Positions 53,576 to 64,000 of a stretch of 64,000 nucleotides of DNA are shown piece by piece. Where the stretch lies: NCBI GenBank assembly GCA_023101885.1, contig JALPQD010000245.1, positions 2,915,376 through 2,979,375 on the forward strand, in the 5' to 3' direction. The DNA is from Typhlomys cinereus (Eukaryota > Chordata > Mammalia > Rodentia > Platacanthomyidae). Position numbers and translations under genes: made by a program. Below the pieces are notes generated by a model. It was not told where the DNA came from and ran no database searches. It saw only the letters and a program-made list of their open reading frames with translations. Each line of letters begins with the position of its first letter. The stretch's first letter is position 1.

Positions 53576-54039
53576 ATAAAACAAAAGGCATACGGAAGAG
53601 GTAGAAATTCACAGAAGAAAGAAGGAAACAGGTAGAGGTGGGAGAAAGACAAGAGAGGATAAGCTAAAGTCAGCACATGCATAGCCCATGTAGAAAAGTG
53701 TCAAAGAATAAAACGTATTAATAAAAAATAAAAGCACAGTTTGGTGGACTTACACACAGGATCGCCAATACCCGTCTGAGTGCAGCTGGATGGGAACTGA
53801 CTTACTGATGTCATGTAGAATTTGAGCAACAATGTTGCTAGTGTTTGTTCCAGCAAACAGCTTTCTGGGGTGGACTCAGCACGACTTGGATGTCTCATTG
53901 TTTGCTCCATAGCAAGTATGGAGGCACATCTGCAGGAGGCTGGCTGCTTTGGTCACATGTCCATGCCCTACAAAGGCACAGGTCCTGATGTCGACTGTTG
54001 TGGATGGTTTAATCTGCCCTGTAAAAATAGACTATCCTT
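53576..54039. other. unassigned sequence
   Basis: No feature is recognised. Confidence 0.3.
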
Positions 54040-54420
54040 TTACCTCCTTTTTGCTGCTATAACAACAATTAGTAAAAGGCAAAAGGGAATTCTTGCCCTG
54101 CAGAGCATCAGGACTTCCAAGGCCAAGGTGTTGGGCTTGATGACCAATGATCCCTGCTTCTAAGAGGATTCCTTTCCACGGTGCCCTGCCAGGGTGGCGG
54201 GCAGAAGGGCAGTGAGAACATGCCCCGAGACTTCCATCTGTCTTATAAAGGAGGATCCCACTCATCAAGGCTGCGCTCTCAAGACTTGCTCACTTCTCAA
54301 AGACCCATGCCCATTTGCATATGCACGCCTCTTAATCCCATCACATCAGGGACTGTTTGGTTGGCATAAGTTTGAAAGGAGAGACCATCATTCTGGTCAC
54401 ATTCCTCTGAAGTCTTTTCC
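54040..54420 (-). repeat. MaLR-type LTR, old (MLT1/MST-like)
   Basis: The plus strand has TTTTTGCTGCTATAACAAC near 54048, a GCCAAGGTGTTGG block and CGCCTCTTAATCCCATCACA (54326), followed by a 'GGTCACATTCC' end. This is the reverse of the old eutherian MLT1/MST layout. Confidence 0.5.
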
Positions 54421-54748
54421 ATAAACACAGATTTATAGTTAACAGATAATATTAGTTACAGATGGAGTAATTATTCTCCATAAAATATGGGTTGTTTTGG
54501 CAAGTTAACTCTGAAGGAGCATGTGTTCCAAGAGAATGTTCCAGAAAGCCAGAGTTCTGTGTGATGGCGCATTAGCCACAGAAGTGGAAAGAGATGGGTA
54601 ACAATGATGCCATGAGGGGAATTGACATGAAACAGACAGACAGTATTATGAATGCAAAGTACATATCCTTCTACAGGATTTATTATTCTGGACTGGCTAA
54701 TACTTCATTTTGGGGACTGCCTGTGTATTGCATTATGCTTTTCAGTTC
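54421..54748. other. unassigned sequence
   Basis: No feature is recognised. Confidence 0.3.
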
Positions 54749-55139
54749 TGTGCTAGCTAGATACAGGTGTCAAATTGATAGATGAAGGCTGAGTTCTGGG
54801 CACATCTGTGAGGAATTGATAATTAAGGCAAGCCCAGAGCAAGCACGTGCAAAGACCGAGCCCCTGATGGGTGGGGCCATTTCCTGGGCAGATAGATGAG
54901 CTGGAGAGAGCTGGTTCAGTAAGTTGGTGCCCTTTGGCACACTCGTAAATTGACAAGGGAGGTTTGTTTCTCAGCAATTCCTGTAGATCTGTTGAGGCCA
55001 GTTCCCCTGCTTCTGATATCGGAATAAATTTCCCTTCCAGACTGGACTGTGAATCAAAATCAGGAGCAAGAATAAACCCTTCACTCCTATAAACTGCTCG
55101 GTCATGCATTTATCAGCAGCACAAAGGGGAACAGTACCA
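54749..55139 (+). mobile_element. solo LTR of the TGTCAACTTGAC family with 5 bp TSD
   Basis: It starts TGTGCTAGCTAGATACAGG, contains GGTGTCAAATTGATAG, CTGATGGGTGGGGCC and AGCAAGAATAAACCC (AATAAA about 55071), and ends ...GGGAACAGTACCA. AGTTC (54744-54748) and AGCTC (55140-55144) are a 4/5 target-site duplication. Confidence 0.8.
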
Positions 55140-55264
55140 AGCTCCTACCCATTAGATGCCACTAAACAGCCCATAGAGTTTGATGACCAGAACTATTTTC
55201 CGACTCTTCCAAATGTTGCCTTGGAGGTGGGAGTCTACCCTAATCCCATTGGTAACGATGGTTT
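55140..55264. other. unassigned sequence
   Basis: No feature is recognised. Confidence 0.3.
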
Positions 55265-55645
55265 CTGAGCTCTGTTACTTTCCTGATACTTTTCCTGAAG
55301 CAATCTGAGTGAGCGAGGAGTCATTCCAGCTCATAGTAACAGCTGCAGTCCATCATAGCGGGGAAGACAAGACTGAAGCAGCTGTCACCTGGATCCACAT
55401 GCAGAAAGCAGAAAGCGAGGGACGCATGCTGCTGCTCGGCTCCCTGTCTCCAGCATCCAGTCTAGGAAACCAGTGTGTGTGACCCCCACAGGGACCTCAT
55501 CAGTCCACCTTCGTTAAGGCAATCGAGATAACTTCTCTCAGGCATGCCTAGAGACCCGCTTCCCAGGGGATTCTAGATGCCATCAACCGGACAATTGAGA
55601 TTGGCTGTAACGACTCCAACCCTTGTCAACTTGACAAGCAAACAA
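55265..55645 (-). repeat. LTR-like repeat, minus strand
   Basis: The plus strand has CCAGCTCATAGTAACAGCTG (55328), GTCCATCATAGCGGGGAAG, GCAGAAAGCGAGGGACGC, AAGGCAATCGAGATAAC, GGCATGCCTAGAGACCCGC and CCTTGTCAACTTGAC (55621). This is the exact block order of the family in reverse. Confidence 0.7.
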
Positions 55646-56159
55646 ATTGCACTAGGTCATGACCTTTCATCTCTTGTCCATATTGCAGCATAAGAATATA
55701 TTCAGGCTAACATCAACAGCCTCCAGCTCGATAAACAGATCCAACACTCTAAAAATCTAGTCTCTCAACCATGAGTTGCATGCAGATAGTTGATACAGAT
55801 GTAAATGTTGTTGAGATTTGCTCAGCAATGACACTTTTTTTTTTTAACTCCTACACTGTATTGATTGGAAGTTGAGGTCAGGACTCTGTTTTCTCAGTTT
55901 GATCAATGTAGACATCTAGGGAACTTGCATTAAGTTAAATCTTTTAATTGAAATACCAAGAAGTCTCAAGGAACAGAGGAAGGGCAGCGGACAGATAAAT
56001 TAGCCATACCTTTCAGAATCCTTTGAACAACCTGACTGATCTATGAGACAGAAATTTGGAGAGGGGAACTTTACTATTCCATATAACAAAATTAGGATGG
56101 TTCAATTGAAATCAAAAGCCCTGGAGATCAATCAAAACAATTGATCAGGCTTGAGGATC
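55646..56159. other. unassigned AT-rich sequence
   Basis: No feature is recognised. Confidence 0.3.
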
Positions 56160-56470
56160 AGTCACAATTAATATTTATTGTCTATTTGTCAGGATTGAGA
56201 ATCACCATAGAGACACATCTCTGGGCATGTCTGCTAAAGTGCTTCCAAAAGTCTGACTGAGGGGGGAAGGCTCACTCTGAGTGTGGGCATCCCAGTGGCC
56301 TGGACTATAAAGGAGAGATCAGGTGGGACACCAGCATTCATCTGCTTCCTGACCTTGGATGCCACGTGGCCGACTGCCTCACACTGTGCTTTCTCCATCG
56401 TGATAGACTTGACTTCCAAATGGAGCCAAAATAAACCTTCCTTCACAGCAATATAACAGACATTCAATGT
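56160..56470 (+). repeat. LTR-like rodent interspersed repeat
   Basis: In order: a 'GGGCATCCCAGTGGCCTGGA' block, ACACCAGCATTCATCTGC, TCCTGACCTTGGATGCCACG, CGACTGCCTCACACTGTGC, and GGAGCCAAAATAAACC with AATAAA at 56429-56434. It is the clearest plus-strand copy of the family also at 4.93, 8.8 and 22.5 kb. Confidence 0.75.
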
Positions 56471-56760
56471 CTCCATTTAAAAGAAGAAACGTCCAGGGTT
56501 TTGTTCTATTCAGGATAAACCATATAGGACGACCCCTTAGATTAGAAGGACTTCCATGAGAGGAATTGTGTTGTGGGAGAAAGAGGTGGGTCAAAATTTC
56601 CTGGGAACTTTGCATGTGTCTTGAGGTAGTAAAGGATTGAAGGGCATTATCTGTTCTGTGTTTCAGGGACTCCTGCCCAGTATGTTGGCATGCCATGTAT
56701 GCCATGCATGGGATGCCCATAAATGCTTAGTAATCTGCTCGTCAGAAACCATACAAGAAA
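56471..56760. other. unassigned sequence
   Basis: No feature is recognised. Confidence 0.3.
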
Positions 56761-57066
56761 ATGCGTGTATGTGTGAATATGTGTGTATGTGTGAATATTC
56801 CTGTATGTCTACAATGTGCATCTAGGTGTATATGTTGTATGTATGTGTGTATGTTGTATGTGGTGTGTCTTTGTATATATATCTTGTATGCGTGTGTTTG
56901 TGTAAACGTGTGTATGTGTGCATATGTTATAAGTAAGCACGTGTTGTATGTATATGGGGTCTATATTTATTTGCATGTGTGTGTGTGTCTTTGTGTCGTC
57001 CGTGTGTGTGCGCAAGCATGTGTGTATGCACATGTGTGTGTGTGTGTGTATGTGTGTAATGTGTAT
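56761..57066. repeat. TG/TATG-rich array
   Basis: About 300 bp of interrupted TGTG, TATG and GTTGTATG words. Its frames are low-complexity. Confidence 0.88.
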
Positions 57067-57181
57067 ATGAGCTGAGGATTTTTGTAAACTAATTTCTATA
57101 GGCTTGAGACATTTGTACACATAATCCTTTTCCACATTTCTTTCAACCCCTGAATTGGGGGGTGGGGTTCTTGTAATACTA

Positions 57182-57278
57182 ACATGCAAGAGGCAGCAGC
57201 AAGATTATTCTGAGTTTCAGAGCAACCAGAATTACATAGACAGTTCAAGAATAGCCTAAGACTCTGTCTCAGAAAAAT
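57182..57278 (+). repeat. B1-like SINE fragment (3' part)
   Basis: AGAGGCAGCAGCAAGATTAT, GAGCAACCAGAATTACATAG, a 'CAAGAATAGCCTAAGACTC' block and a TGTCTCAGAAAAATA A-rich end follow the B1 order. Confidence 0.6.
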
Positions 57279-57588
57279 ATAGCTTCCATTTGCTCATTCA
57301 TGACTCGAAGGCCTCCCACCACCCCAGACTGCAGGCCATTCAAGTAGCCACTGAAGGTGATGTGAAGTGGATTGTTGTGTAACATTGATATTTCCATCAG
57401 ACAGACTAATGGACATCAGTAAACTCCATGTAAGTGTGCAGTAAAAGAACTGGGAAATGAACTTCTTATTGCCTTTATTTTCAAGCATAATTTATTGAAT
57501 TAGAAGCAATTTAACATGAGTAATCAATTTCCCAACCAAATTGCAAAATTAACTATAAGCTCTTGCAAGCTTTTACAAGACACGTGGC
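57279..57588. other. unassigned sequence
   Basis: No feature is recognised. Confidence 0.3.
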
Positions 57589-58076
57589 TGTTCAGGCAGC
57601 CAAGATGTGTGGCTGCAAGGGCTCTGGTCCCTCATGCCTCTTCTGTACTTGCAAAGACCACCAGAGACTGTGGGTGACACCTTCTACTTGGAGTCCCTTC
57701 TGCTCATGTTTCGTTTTACTGTGGCCAAGTTGCCCTTGACCACAGATTGCAGCAAGGACAAGCAACCCTCAAGGACAGCAACCAAGAAAAAGCTCCAATC
57801 AGGTTTGCAGAAACTTGAGCTAACCAATGAGGAAAAGCTGTTTTTCGGGGGCCTGCCTAAGACTGTAAATACCCCTATTTCTGGCAACCATCTTTGGCTC
57901 TGTTGCTCCTCATGAATTCTGCATCTGGAATCCATGAATTCCTTTCTGGCTTTTGTCTTGCCCCTCATGGATTCCATGTCTGGAGTCTGGGAGTTCTTGG
58001 GAGCTCTCTTGCCCCTTGTGGGTTCATGTCTGAGTTCTGTTGTTTCTCACCTCCAATAAACTCTGCCTTAATCCAA
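57589..58076 (+). mobile_element. retroviral-type solo LTR (CCAAT, TATA-like, AATAAA)
   Basis: It begins TGTTCAGGCAGCCAAG at 57589. CCAAT boxes lie at about 57795 and 57823, a TAAATA TATA-like word at 57866-57871, and AATAAA at 58055-58060, followed by CTCTGCCTTAATCC and an (AAAC)n patch. An internal near-repeat (ATGAATTCTGCATCTGGAAT / ATGGATTCCATGTCTGGAGT) spans 57910-57985. The spacing of signals fits an ERV1-type U3-R-U5. The 3' end is not resolved. Confidence 0.6.
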
Positions 58077-58399
58077 AAAACAAACAAACAAACAAAACAA
58101 GGCCAGCGACCGAGCTCAATTTAAAAAGCACTTAGATACTTTGTTGTCTCAGAGGGCCACACATGTGAAAGATATGAAAGTTGGAGGGAAATTGCCTGGA
58201 AAGGAGAAATCATGAGGAGGGACAGGAAGGGAGATGGGAATGGATAGCAAGAATGAAAATGAAAACATAAATTCGTTGTATTTATGTATGAAAGTATCAA
58301 AGAATAAAAATAGAGTTAAATTAAGTAAAAAATAGAAGACTTTCTCCCAGACTCCACTTCGGGTCTTTCAGAGTTCACCGTCTCCCACCAGGAATAACG
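58077..58399. other. unassigned sequence
   Basis: An (AAAC)n patch lies at 58076-58100. Nothing else is recognised. Confidence 0.3.
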
Positions 58400-58720
58400 G
58401 TAGGATGGGATACAGGCGAGTGCTGGAGGAGGAGCGGAGGGGGGAGGAGCCTGGTGTGCACCACTCTCACACTGACATTGATTGGCAGGCCGTGGATGAG
58501 GAGCGCTTGGATCTGACCCAGCTCCGTACAGAGAAAGGCAAACAATGTACTGCATGCAGCTGGCACCAAGTGCAGCAGAACGGAATTCAGACCCAGGCGC
58601 AGCCTTTGGACGCCGAAGTATACATTGTCCAAAGTATACATTGCCCCTTGAATTTCTCCAGTGAGGCTGTGGGCCTCTATTCTGAAGTATTTCAGCTCAG
58701 TTCACTGTAAAAAAGGCTTT
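58400..58720. other. GC-richer unique stretch with open frames on both strands
   Basis: A 101-codon plus frame (58405-58710) has mixed composition but no recognised domain or splice context. AAGTATACATTG occurs twice 18 bp apart (about 58617 and 58635). Confidence 0.2.
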
Positions 58721-59632
58721 GCTGGGCTGTGATAGTGTTTTACGCCTTCATATACCTGCCAGCAGACAGGACAGAACAAAACCCTAAAGTGACATTGAGA
58801 TACATTTGATTAGGAGAGTTATCAAGCGAGCAAAGGAAGAAATACTGAACAAAATAGTTATTATTACTTCTTAGCGGGGTCCAGCTCTCTTAAATCCAGG
58901 CCAGCGGATTAAACTAAACCGGAGTATTTATTTCCCCGCCACATTCCACAAATCCCCTGGTGAAAACATAGTCATTTTTCTTAAAAACACCTCGAGGATT
59001 GTAATATGTCAGGTCTTTAACTGTAACTGGTAATAGAGAGTATTTGAATGGCATTTACAGGGCCATGTAATTTTTAGTGAGTCTTGGAATTATGCTATTT
59101 TTACTAAAAGTTAGTCTCTCTGGATACTGGATACTTTCTTCACTTGCTTTTAATTTTCCCACTCCTCCCCACCCCCATAAATTTATGTATTTGCATCTTC
59201 AAATCAAAGCCATGATAAAATGAAGGGAGCATAAAACTGGAAAATCGTGATATAATGTGAAAACGAGTGGAAAAAATTGTCGAAATGGTCATTTGTCCCC
59301 AAGGACCTAGATTCCTTTAAAATATTGCAAATGACTAACTGGATTTAATATTGCTTTAAAAAGTCATTCATTCAAAGCAGAGTTTAGAGTGTACATAAAG
59401 TGATTTCACACGTAGCTAAGCGACCTCGGCCTGAATTATTTGGTTTTAACTCAATTGAAACATGGAGCACGTACAGTTTATTCTGATGGCATACAGCCAA
59501 AACATGACCAAGACATTGCATTTCTACCCAGATTTTTATCATACTCAAAATCGTTTTCAGATGAGCACATAGTGTGACCACAGATTGAAATCATTCTCTA
59601 AATAAACTTAATTTTTATGATAGTATTTACTT

Positions 59633-59633
<1 letters not shown>
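58721..59633. other. unique AT-rich sequence, candidate conserved element at 58.87-59.11 kb
   Basis: No repeat is recognised. The 58870-59110 part has GCGGATTAAACTAAACC, TTAAAAACACC and CATTTACAGGGCC stretches of ordinary complexity. Confidence 0.3.
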
Positions 59634-59636
<3 letters not shown>

Positions 59637-59672
<36 letters not shown>

Positions 59673-59795
59673 ATATATAAGCACAACTTGCAGGAGTCTG
59701 TTCTCTCCCTCTACCATGTGGGCTCCAGGTATCAAACTTATGTTATTAGGCTTGGTGGCAAACACCTTTATCCATTGAGCCATTTTGCCAGCTCC
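59637..59795 (-). repeat. B3-type SINE with (CA)n tail
   Basis: The minus-strand head GGAGCTGGCAAAATGGCTCA sits at 59795. It is followed by ATGGATAAAGGTGTTTGCC and a CCACATGGTAGAGGGAGAG body. The (TG)n at 59634-59670 is its tail. Confidence 0.85.
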
Positions 59796-59807
59796 TACAT
59801 AAACTTT

Positions 59808-60055
59808 TATTATTTATTTATTAATATTTTATTTGACAGCAGGAAGGAGTGAAAGAAAAAAGAAAGATAGATAGACAGATAGATAGATAATAGATAGAGA
59901 AATAGATAGATCATACATATGCATACCACAGGACAAGTGGAGGTCAGAGGACAACTTTTGGAAATTTGTTTATTCCTTCTACCAAATGGATTTCTAGGAG
60001 TCGAACTCAGTCACCAGATTTGTGAACAGGCACCTCAATTGGTGAGCCATCTCCA
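59808..60055 (-). repeat. B3-type SINE with (GATA)n-containing tail
   Basis: The minus-strand head GGAGATGGCTCACCAATTGA is followed by GGTGCCTGTTCACAAATC, a GGTAGAAGGAATAAACAAA body and GTTGTCCTCTGACCTCCAC. The plus-strand tail holds a GATAGATAGACAGATAGATA microsatellite (59864-59910). Confidence 0.85.
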
Positions 60056-60121
60056 AAATAGTTTTATATAAGAATAATTATAGATTTAAAGAAAAGTTGT
60101 CCTCTCTTCCTCTTGCATTCA
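60056..60121. other. short unassigned spacer
   Basis: This is the target region of the next SINE insertion. Confidence 0.4.
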
Positions 60122-60138
60122 CAACTTACAAACTTTTT

Positions 60139-60433
60139 TTAATTTAATTTTTTAAAATTGTTTATTATTTATTCAATTGTGCACGTGTGCGTTGTGTGTG
60201 TGTGTATGTATGTGTGTGTGTGTAGAACCACGGACGAATTCAGGAACCACCATGGACAGCCTCCACCTCCTTGTTTACTCTACCCCAGGATTCACAGGCT
60301 CCGCCCTACCAGGCCCAGAAACACAGGCCACCCCCGCTTCCGCCTGGCGTCTATACGTGGGGTCTAGGATCTGAACTCAGGACCTTCCGCCTGCAAGGCA
60401 GAGGCTTAACCCCTGAGCCACCTCTCCAGCCCC
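60139..60433 (-). mobile_element. young B2-superfamily SINE with perfect TSD
   Basis: A full-length minus-strand SINE. From 60433 it reads GGGGGCTGGAGAGGTGGCTC, then GGTCCTGAGTTCAGATCC, a CCAGGCGGAAGCGGGGG body, GTCCATGGTGGTTCC, (CA)n and TTGAATAAATAATAAAC. CAACTTACAAACTTTTT flanks it at 60122-60138 and 60434-60450 (17 bp duplication). It is closely related to the copies at 11.0 and 37.0 kb. Confidence 0.93.
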
Positions 60434-60491
60434 CAACTTACAAACTTTTTATAACTTTGTCATGACCTAGAAGTGGTTTTGGTTGCATTGT

Positions 60492-60913
60492 TGTTACGGT
60501 TAGGCCCAGGTGTCAACTTGACTGTTCAGGGTTTGAGCTCTGGGCACATTTGTAGAGAGTTAATGGTTGAGTTAAGCCCAGTTGAGCAAACCTGCAGGAG
60601 ATTGTCTAGCTAATGGAGAAGGCCCAGCCCATGGTGGGTGGGATTAGGCCCTGGAATAAAGTACAGAGAACTGATTGAGAAAGTTGGCATCCTGTACACT
60701 TGGCCAGACATGCTGGTCTGGCAAGTAAGGATTGTCCATCTCTCAACCATTGTGTGGTGATGGTGTGGCCAATTCCCTCGGCCCTGATGTTGGTGTGGAC
60801 TCTCCTGTCAAGCTGGACTGAGAACTGTAACCAGACTGTAGTAAGAAAGTAAACTCCTTTTTCTCTTAAGCTGTATGATGGTCATTTACCAGCAACCGTG
60901 CAGGTGAACTGCA
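60492..60913 (+). mobile_element. solo LTR of the TGTCAACTTGAC family with 5 bp TSD
   Basis: It starts TGTTACGGTTAGGCCCAGG and has GGTGTCAACTTGACTG, GCAGGAGATTGTCTAGC, GGCCCAGCCCATGGTGGGTG, CTGGCCAGACATGCTGG-like blocks and a degraded polyadenylation region. It ends ...GGTGAACTGCA. ATTGT (60487-60491) and ATAGT (60914-60918) form a 4/5 target duplication. Confidence 0.82.
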
Positions 60914-60918
60914 ATAGT

Positions 60919-61339
60919 TGTCATTAACTAAACTCTGTTTGTTATTGTTTCACCCATTCCTGCACTCAGGTCCTTTGCTCTGTTCCAGGATCGCCTGGAA
61001 ACTCCATGGTCATGAATCATCATGTTTCTTTGGGCTGTTTGGATGCACAAGGGTTTTCAGACTTTCTTTGTTTATCACTCCAATTTTGAAACATCACTCA
61101 GATACTTTGAAAGGTGACCCTCAACTTGATCTTCTCTGATGTTTCTGAAATGTTAAGACTTGTGATATGATATTTAGAAATGAATTTTGGGGTGTCTTAT
61201 GGAGACCTGGGGTTCACCAATTTGGCTTGGCTGGCCAGATATGGAGGAATCCCCCACCTCCATTTTCTCAGAGCTGAGATTGCAAGCAGGCCACCACACT
61301 TGGCCTTTCTTTTCATAAAACATCTTTTTTTTGTTCTTT
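60919..61339. other. unassigned sequence
   Basis: The part at 61200-61300 has a weak SINE-like order (GGCTGGCCAGATATGGAGG) that I could not assign. Nothing else is seen. Confidence 0.3.
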
Positions 61340-61557
61340 GGGGCTGGAGAGATGGCTCAGGGGTTAAGCCTCTGCCTTGCAAACAGAGGGTCCTGAGTTT
61401 GCATCCCAGATCCCATGTACAAACACCAGGTGGAAGTGGGGGCAGCTTGCGTTTCTGGTCCTGATGGGCAGAGCCTGTGAATCCCGGGGCAGAGCAAAAG
61501 AGGAGGTAGAAGCAGTCCACTATGATTCCCAAATTCACCCTTGGTTCTACACAAACA

Positions 61558-61605
<48 letters not shown>

Positions 61606-61617
61606 TGAATAAATAAT
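61340..61617 (+). mobile_element. B2-superfamily SINE, full length
   Basis: The head GGGGCTGGAGAGATGGCTCA is followed by GGTCCTGAGTTTGCATCCC, a GGTGGAAGTGGGGGCAGC body, (CA)n (61561-61605) and ATTGAATAAATAATGACC. The CpGs of the young copies appear here mostly as TG or CA, so it is somewhat older. Confidence 0.88.
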
Positions 61618-61953
61618 GACCATTTATAATTTCTTATATTTTTCTTGTATTTAGTTTCTTTTAAATGGTTTTAAAACTCACATTAGGCATTTTAAAGACT
61701 ATTCCTCAATTTGTCTGATTTTCCTGTCTCACAGTTAGACTAGGTTGGTAAGTTATGATTGTGTTGAAGACCACAAAATTAGGTCCCCTGACATCACAAC
61801 CTAGTCAGGACGCATACTCTCTGCTTGGTTTGTGATGGTTGATGTTGACCCTTGGCTGAAGTGGCATTCAAGCACATGGGTGTTTTACTTTCTAGTGTGG
61901 GTCTAGTTTTGGCACTCTTTGATGCTCCAAGCTTATCTTATTTCTAATTAATA
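61618..61953. other. unassigned sequence
   Basis: No feature is recognised. Confidence 0.3.
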
Positions 61954-61956
61954 TTC

Positions 61957-61993
<37 letters not shown>

Positions 61994-62226
61994 ATGTGTG
62001 TATCAGAGGGCATTATATGTGCCCATGGAGGCTCAAGGGTGACTTCGGAGATCATTCTGGATTGCTTCTATTTCCTTTTTGCTTTGCTCTGGGATTTCCC
62101 AGGCTCCACCTTCCAGAACTGGATGTACAGGCTGCTGCCATTTCTGCCTTGTGCTTTTCTGTGAGACTTGGGATTTAAACTCAGGTCCTTTTGCTTTTGA
62201 GGCAGAGTTTTAATCCCTGAGCCCAG
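61954..62226 (-). repeat. B2-superfamily SINE with (CA)n tail
   Basis: The minus-strand head GGGCTCAGGGATTAAAACTC is followed by GGACCTGAGTTTAAATCCC and the shared body (GGAAATCCCAGAGCAAAGC). The plus-strand (TG)n at 61959-61990 is its tail. Confidence 0.8.
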
Positions 62227-62532
62227 CCAAGTTTACTTTGTATATATGCTGCTTCATATATAGTATCCGCTCTTATCTTGAAGCAGCCATAACTCTATTG
62301 GAGAACCACTCTGGTAAACCCTATCCTAAAATGATACATGCTCACTGTTCTTGAGGTCTCTGCTCCAAAGTTTTCTCAATCAGCTTAACAGGAAGATACA
62401 TGTACATAGATTCACTTGGACACACAGATGCCTCTAATGCTTAGAAACGCATCTGTCCGCACTATGTTATGTGAGCACTATGCATGTGTTCTGATTGACA
62501 GCTTCAATTCTAATCTATTACCACCTGGGGTA
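62227..62532. other. unassigned sequence
   Basis: No feature is recognised. Confidence 0.3.
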
Positions 62533-62966
62533 TGTGGTGAATAGCTACTGGTGTCAACTTGGCAATTGAAGTCTGGAACACTGGGCACATGGTAAAGAAT
62601 TAACAGCTGAGTTAAACCCGAAGCAAACGTTTAGGAGTTTGTCTAACTGATGGGGGAGAACCAACCCATGGTAGGTGCGTTTGCTCCCTGGGCAGGTGGA
62701 TGAGATGGAGGGAGCTGGTTCCGTAAATTGACATACTTTGATGTACTTGAACAGACATGGTGTGCGGCAAAGGACGTTTGCACCTCTCTCAACTGTCCTA
62801 TGGATATAGTGTTGGCGGGTTTCCTTGGCCCCTGGTGTTGGTATGCATCTCCCTTCCAAGCTGGGCTAAGAACTGGACGATTGTAAGTTACAAATAAAAC
62901 CCTTATTTCCCCAAAGCCATTTTTTTGTGTGCATTTATTGGCAACATGCAGAGCATAACTGTTACA
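62533..62966 (+). mobile_element. solo LTR of the TGTCAACTTGAC family
   Basis: It starts TGTGGTGAATAGCTACTGG, has GGTGTCAACTTGGCAATTG, CCAACCCATGGTAGGTGCG, GATGAGATGGAGGGAGCTGG, CCTGGTGTTGGTATGC, and ACAAATAAAACCC with AATAAA (about 62893). It ends TTATTGGCAACATGCAGAGC...ACTGTTACA. The TG...CA ends are intact, but no target duplication is clear. Confidence 0.82.
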
Positions 62967-63539
62967 GAGTGTTTTAACCCCTTTCTTTCCTCACAGATAA
63001 TCTCTTTCTCCAATGCTGAGGAATCTGACATCCATCCTCTACCATCAACGTACTTGCTTGCTAAGTATCAAAATACATGATAATACAAAATACAAAATTG
63101 GTGATTCAAAAATACTAGTTTATGCCTTTGTAACCAATACTATCACTAAGAATGGAGTGTTTATATAAATTCCCTTTGGGATTTTAATCTTATCCATATA
63201 ACTTATTTACAGAATTGTTAAGTTTTTACCTATTCTCCCTACCAATGCAGAGAGATTGGTTCGTAAATTTTTAATACAGTTAGATTCTTTTCCATTTTCT
63301 CCATGCTTAGATAATCTCATCTTCTAAATGATTTCTTGCTTTAATCACATACATCTAATTTTACTTCATGGGCAAAGTTCAAAGTTTGAAAATGTAGTGT
63401 TCAGAATCTGCTACTGCAATACCATAGAAAATAGTTACACTGTCTATAAACTTAAAAATCTGCCACCTCTCTGTCATTGCCATTGGTAAGGGGTAACAAA
63501 AGGTCTTTTGGCTAGTTTTAGTTTTCTTTTTTTAAAAAA
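62967..63539. other. unassigned AT-rich sequence
   Basis: No feature is recognised. Confidence 0.3.
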
Positions 63540-63930
63540 ATTATCTATAAATCATTTTTTGTTATTGTTTTTGTGAATAATACATATAGTGAACTCATAA
63601 TATTTTCACACCTTATTCCCCAATTCCACGTCCTCTTCTTTTTCCATTGTAACTGTTCTTCTCCTCTGCCAGACTCCCTCCTATTTTCAAGTCTTCTCAC
63701 ATTTTTAGCCTACTGGGTTTCATCTGGTTTCCTTTGACATTATGTGCCTGAGTATTTGGTGGAGCACGAATCATATATCAGTGAGTATATCATTGAGTAA
63801 AGCATCTTGCATCTCCTCTTGTCAGCATATAAATTATATTTTTATATTTCCAGAACAACGAAGACATGAGTTAGTTACTTCTAAATATTATAGCTGTCAA
63901 TTTTTTTGCTTTCTTCTATTTAACTAATAT
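63540..63930 (-). repeat. possible LINE-1 3' UTR remnant
   Basis: A T-rich start (about 63540-63575), a CCCCAATTCCACGTCCTCTT pyrimidine-rich stretch, and CTGCCAGACTCCCTCC follow the order seen at the minus-strand L1 end at 13.25 kb. Similarity is weak, so this is tentative. Confidence 0.35.
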
Positions 63931-64000
63931 TGTGGAATAGTTCCTAATTTTTTATTCTTTGACAGTGTCATGCATGCGCATAGTGATGTGGGTATTTCCA

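Noticed and set aside
1..64000. CRISPR array, prokaryotic operon or phage system
   Set aside because: The direct repeats are minisatellites without unique spacers of fixed length, and gene density, SINEs and LTRs show nuclear mammalian DNA.

Overview
The window looks like mammalian nuclear DNA from a myomorph rodent outside the mouse/rat lineage. It carries no gene that I can name. The rodent call rests on interspersed repeats: SINEs with a tRNA-derived head reading GGGGCTGGAGAGATGGCTCAG (B2 superfamily), B3-type and B4-type SINEs, ID-like heads, L1 3'-end remnants, and many TG...CA-bounded LTRs resembling rodent ERVL-MaLR repeats. The B2-type copies have a body and tail unlike mouse B2, and three near-identical copies have perfect target-site duplications. 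This points to a non-murine Myodonta lineage (dipodoid or spalacid, for example), but the species is inferred.

Layout. 0-13 kb: SINEs of several ages, a ~70 bp minisatellite (4.13-4.46 kb), a 4-unit minisatellite (7.04-7.29 kb), a ~0.9 kb CA/TA-rich array (7.37-8.29 kb), and a CpG-enriched CCAAT/TATA segment on the minus strand (10.2-10.55 kb). 13-22 kb: an L1 3' end, a deleted endogenous retrovirus with one LTR (16.1-17.3 kb), more SINEs, a 16-unit minisatellite of ~35/41 bp (20.2-20.8 kb), a ~100 bp-arm inverted repeat (21.39-21.80 kb), and beside it a minus-strand open frame that is the best exon-like signal (21.97-22.24 kb). 22-35 kb: LTRs, some nested, a diverged ~200 bp tandem triplication (30.2-30.8 kb), and two short minisatellites. 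35-50 kb: long polypyrimidine/polypurine tracts, a young SINE at 37.0 kb, a strong CTCF-type motif at 38.54 kb, and a 600 bp TG array. 50-64 kb: a dense cluster of LTRs (several with TG...CA ends and 5 bp target duplications), B3/B2 SINEs, and a second young SINE at 60.1 kb.

No operon, CRISPR array, prokaryotic system, tRNA gene or rRNA gene is visible. Almost all open frames are low-complexity repeats read in frame or chance frames. The landscape fits a gene-poor intergenic region or a very long intron. Non-repetitive stretches with AT-rich, homeodomain- or octamer-like motifs (about 17.9, 42.3, 46.8, 52.6 and 58.9 kb) could be conserved regulatory elements, but conservation cannot be judged from one sequence. 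Family names are from recognition by eye, so boundaries are approximate unless a target-site duplication is stated.
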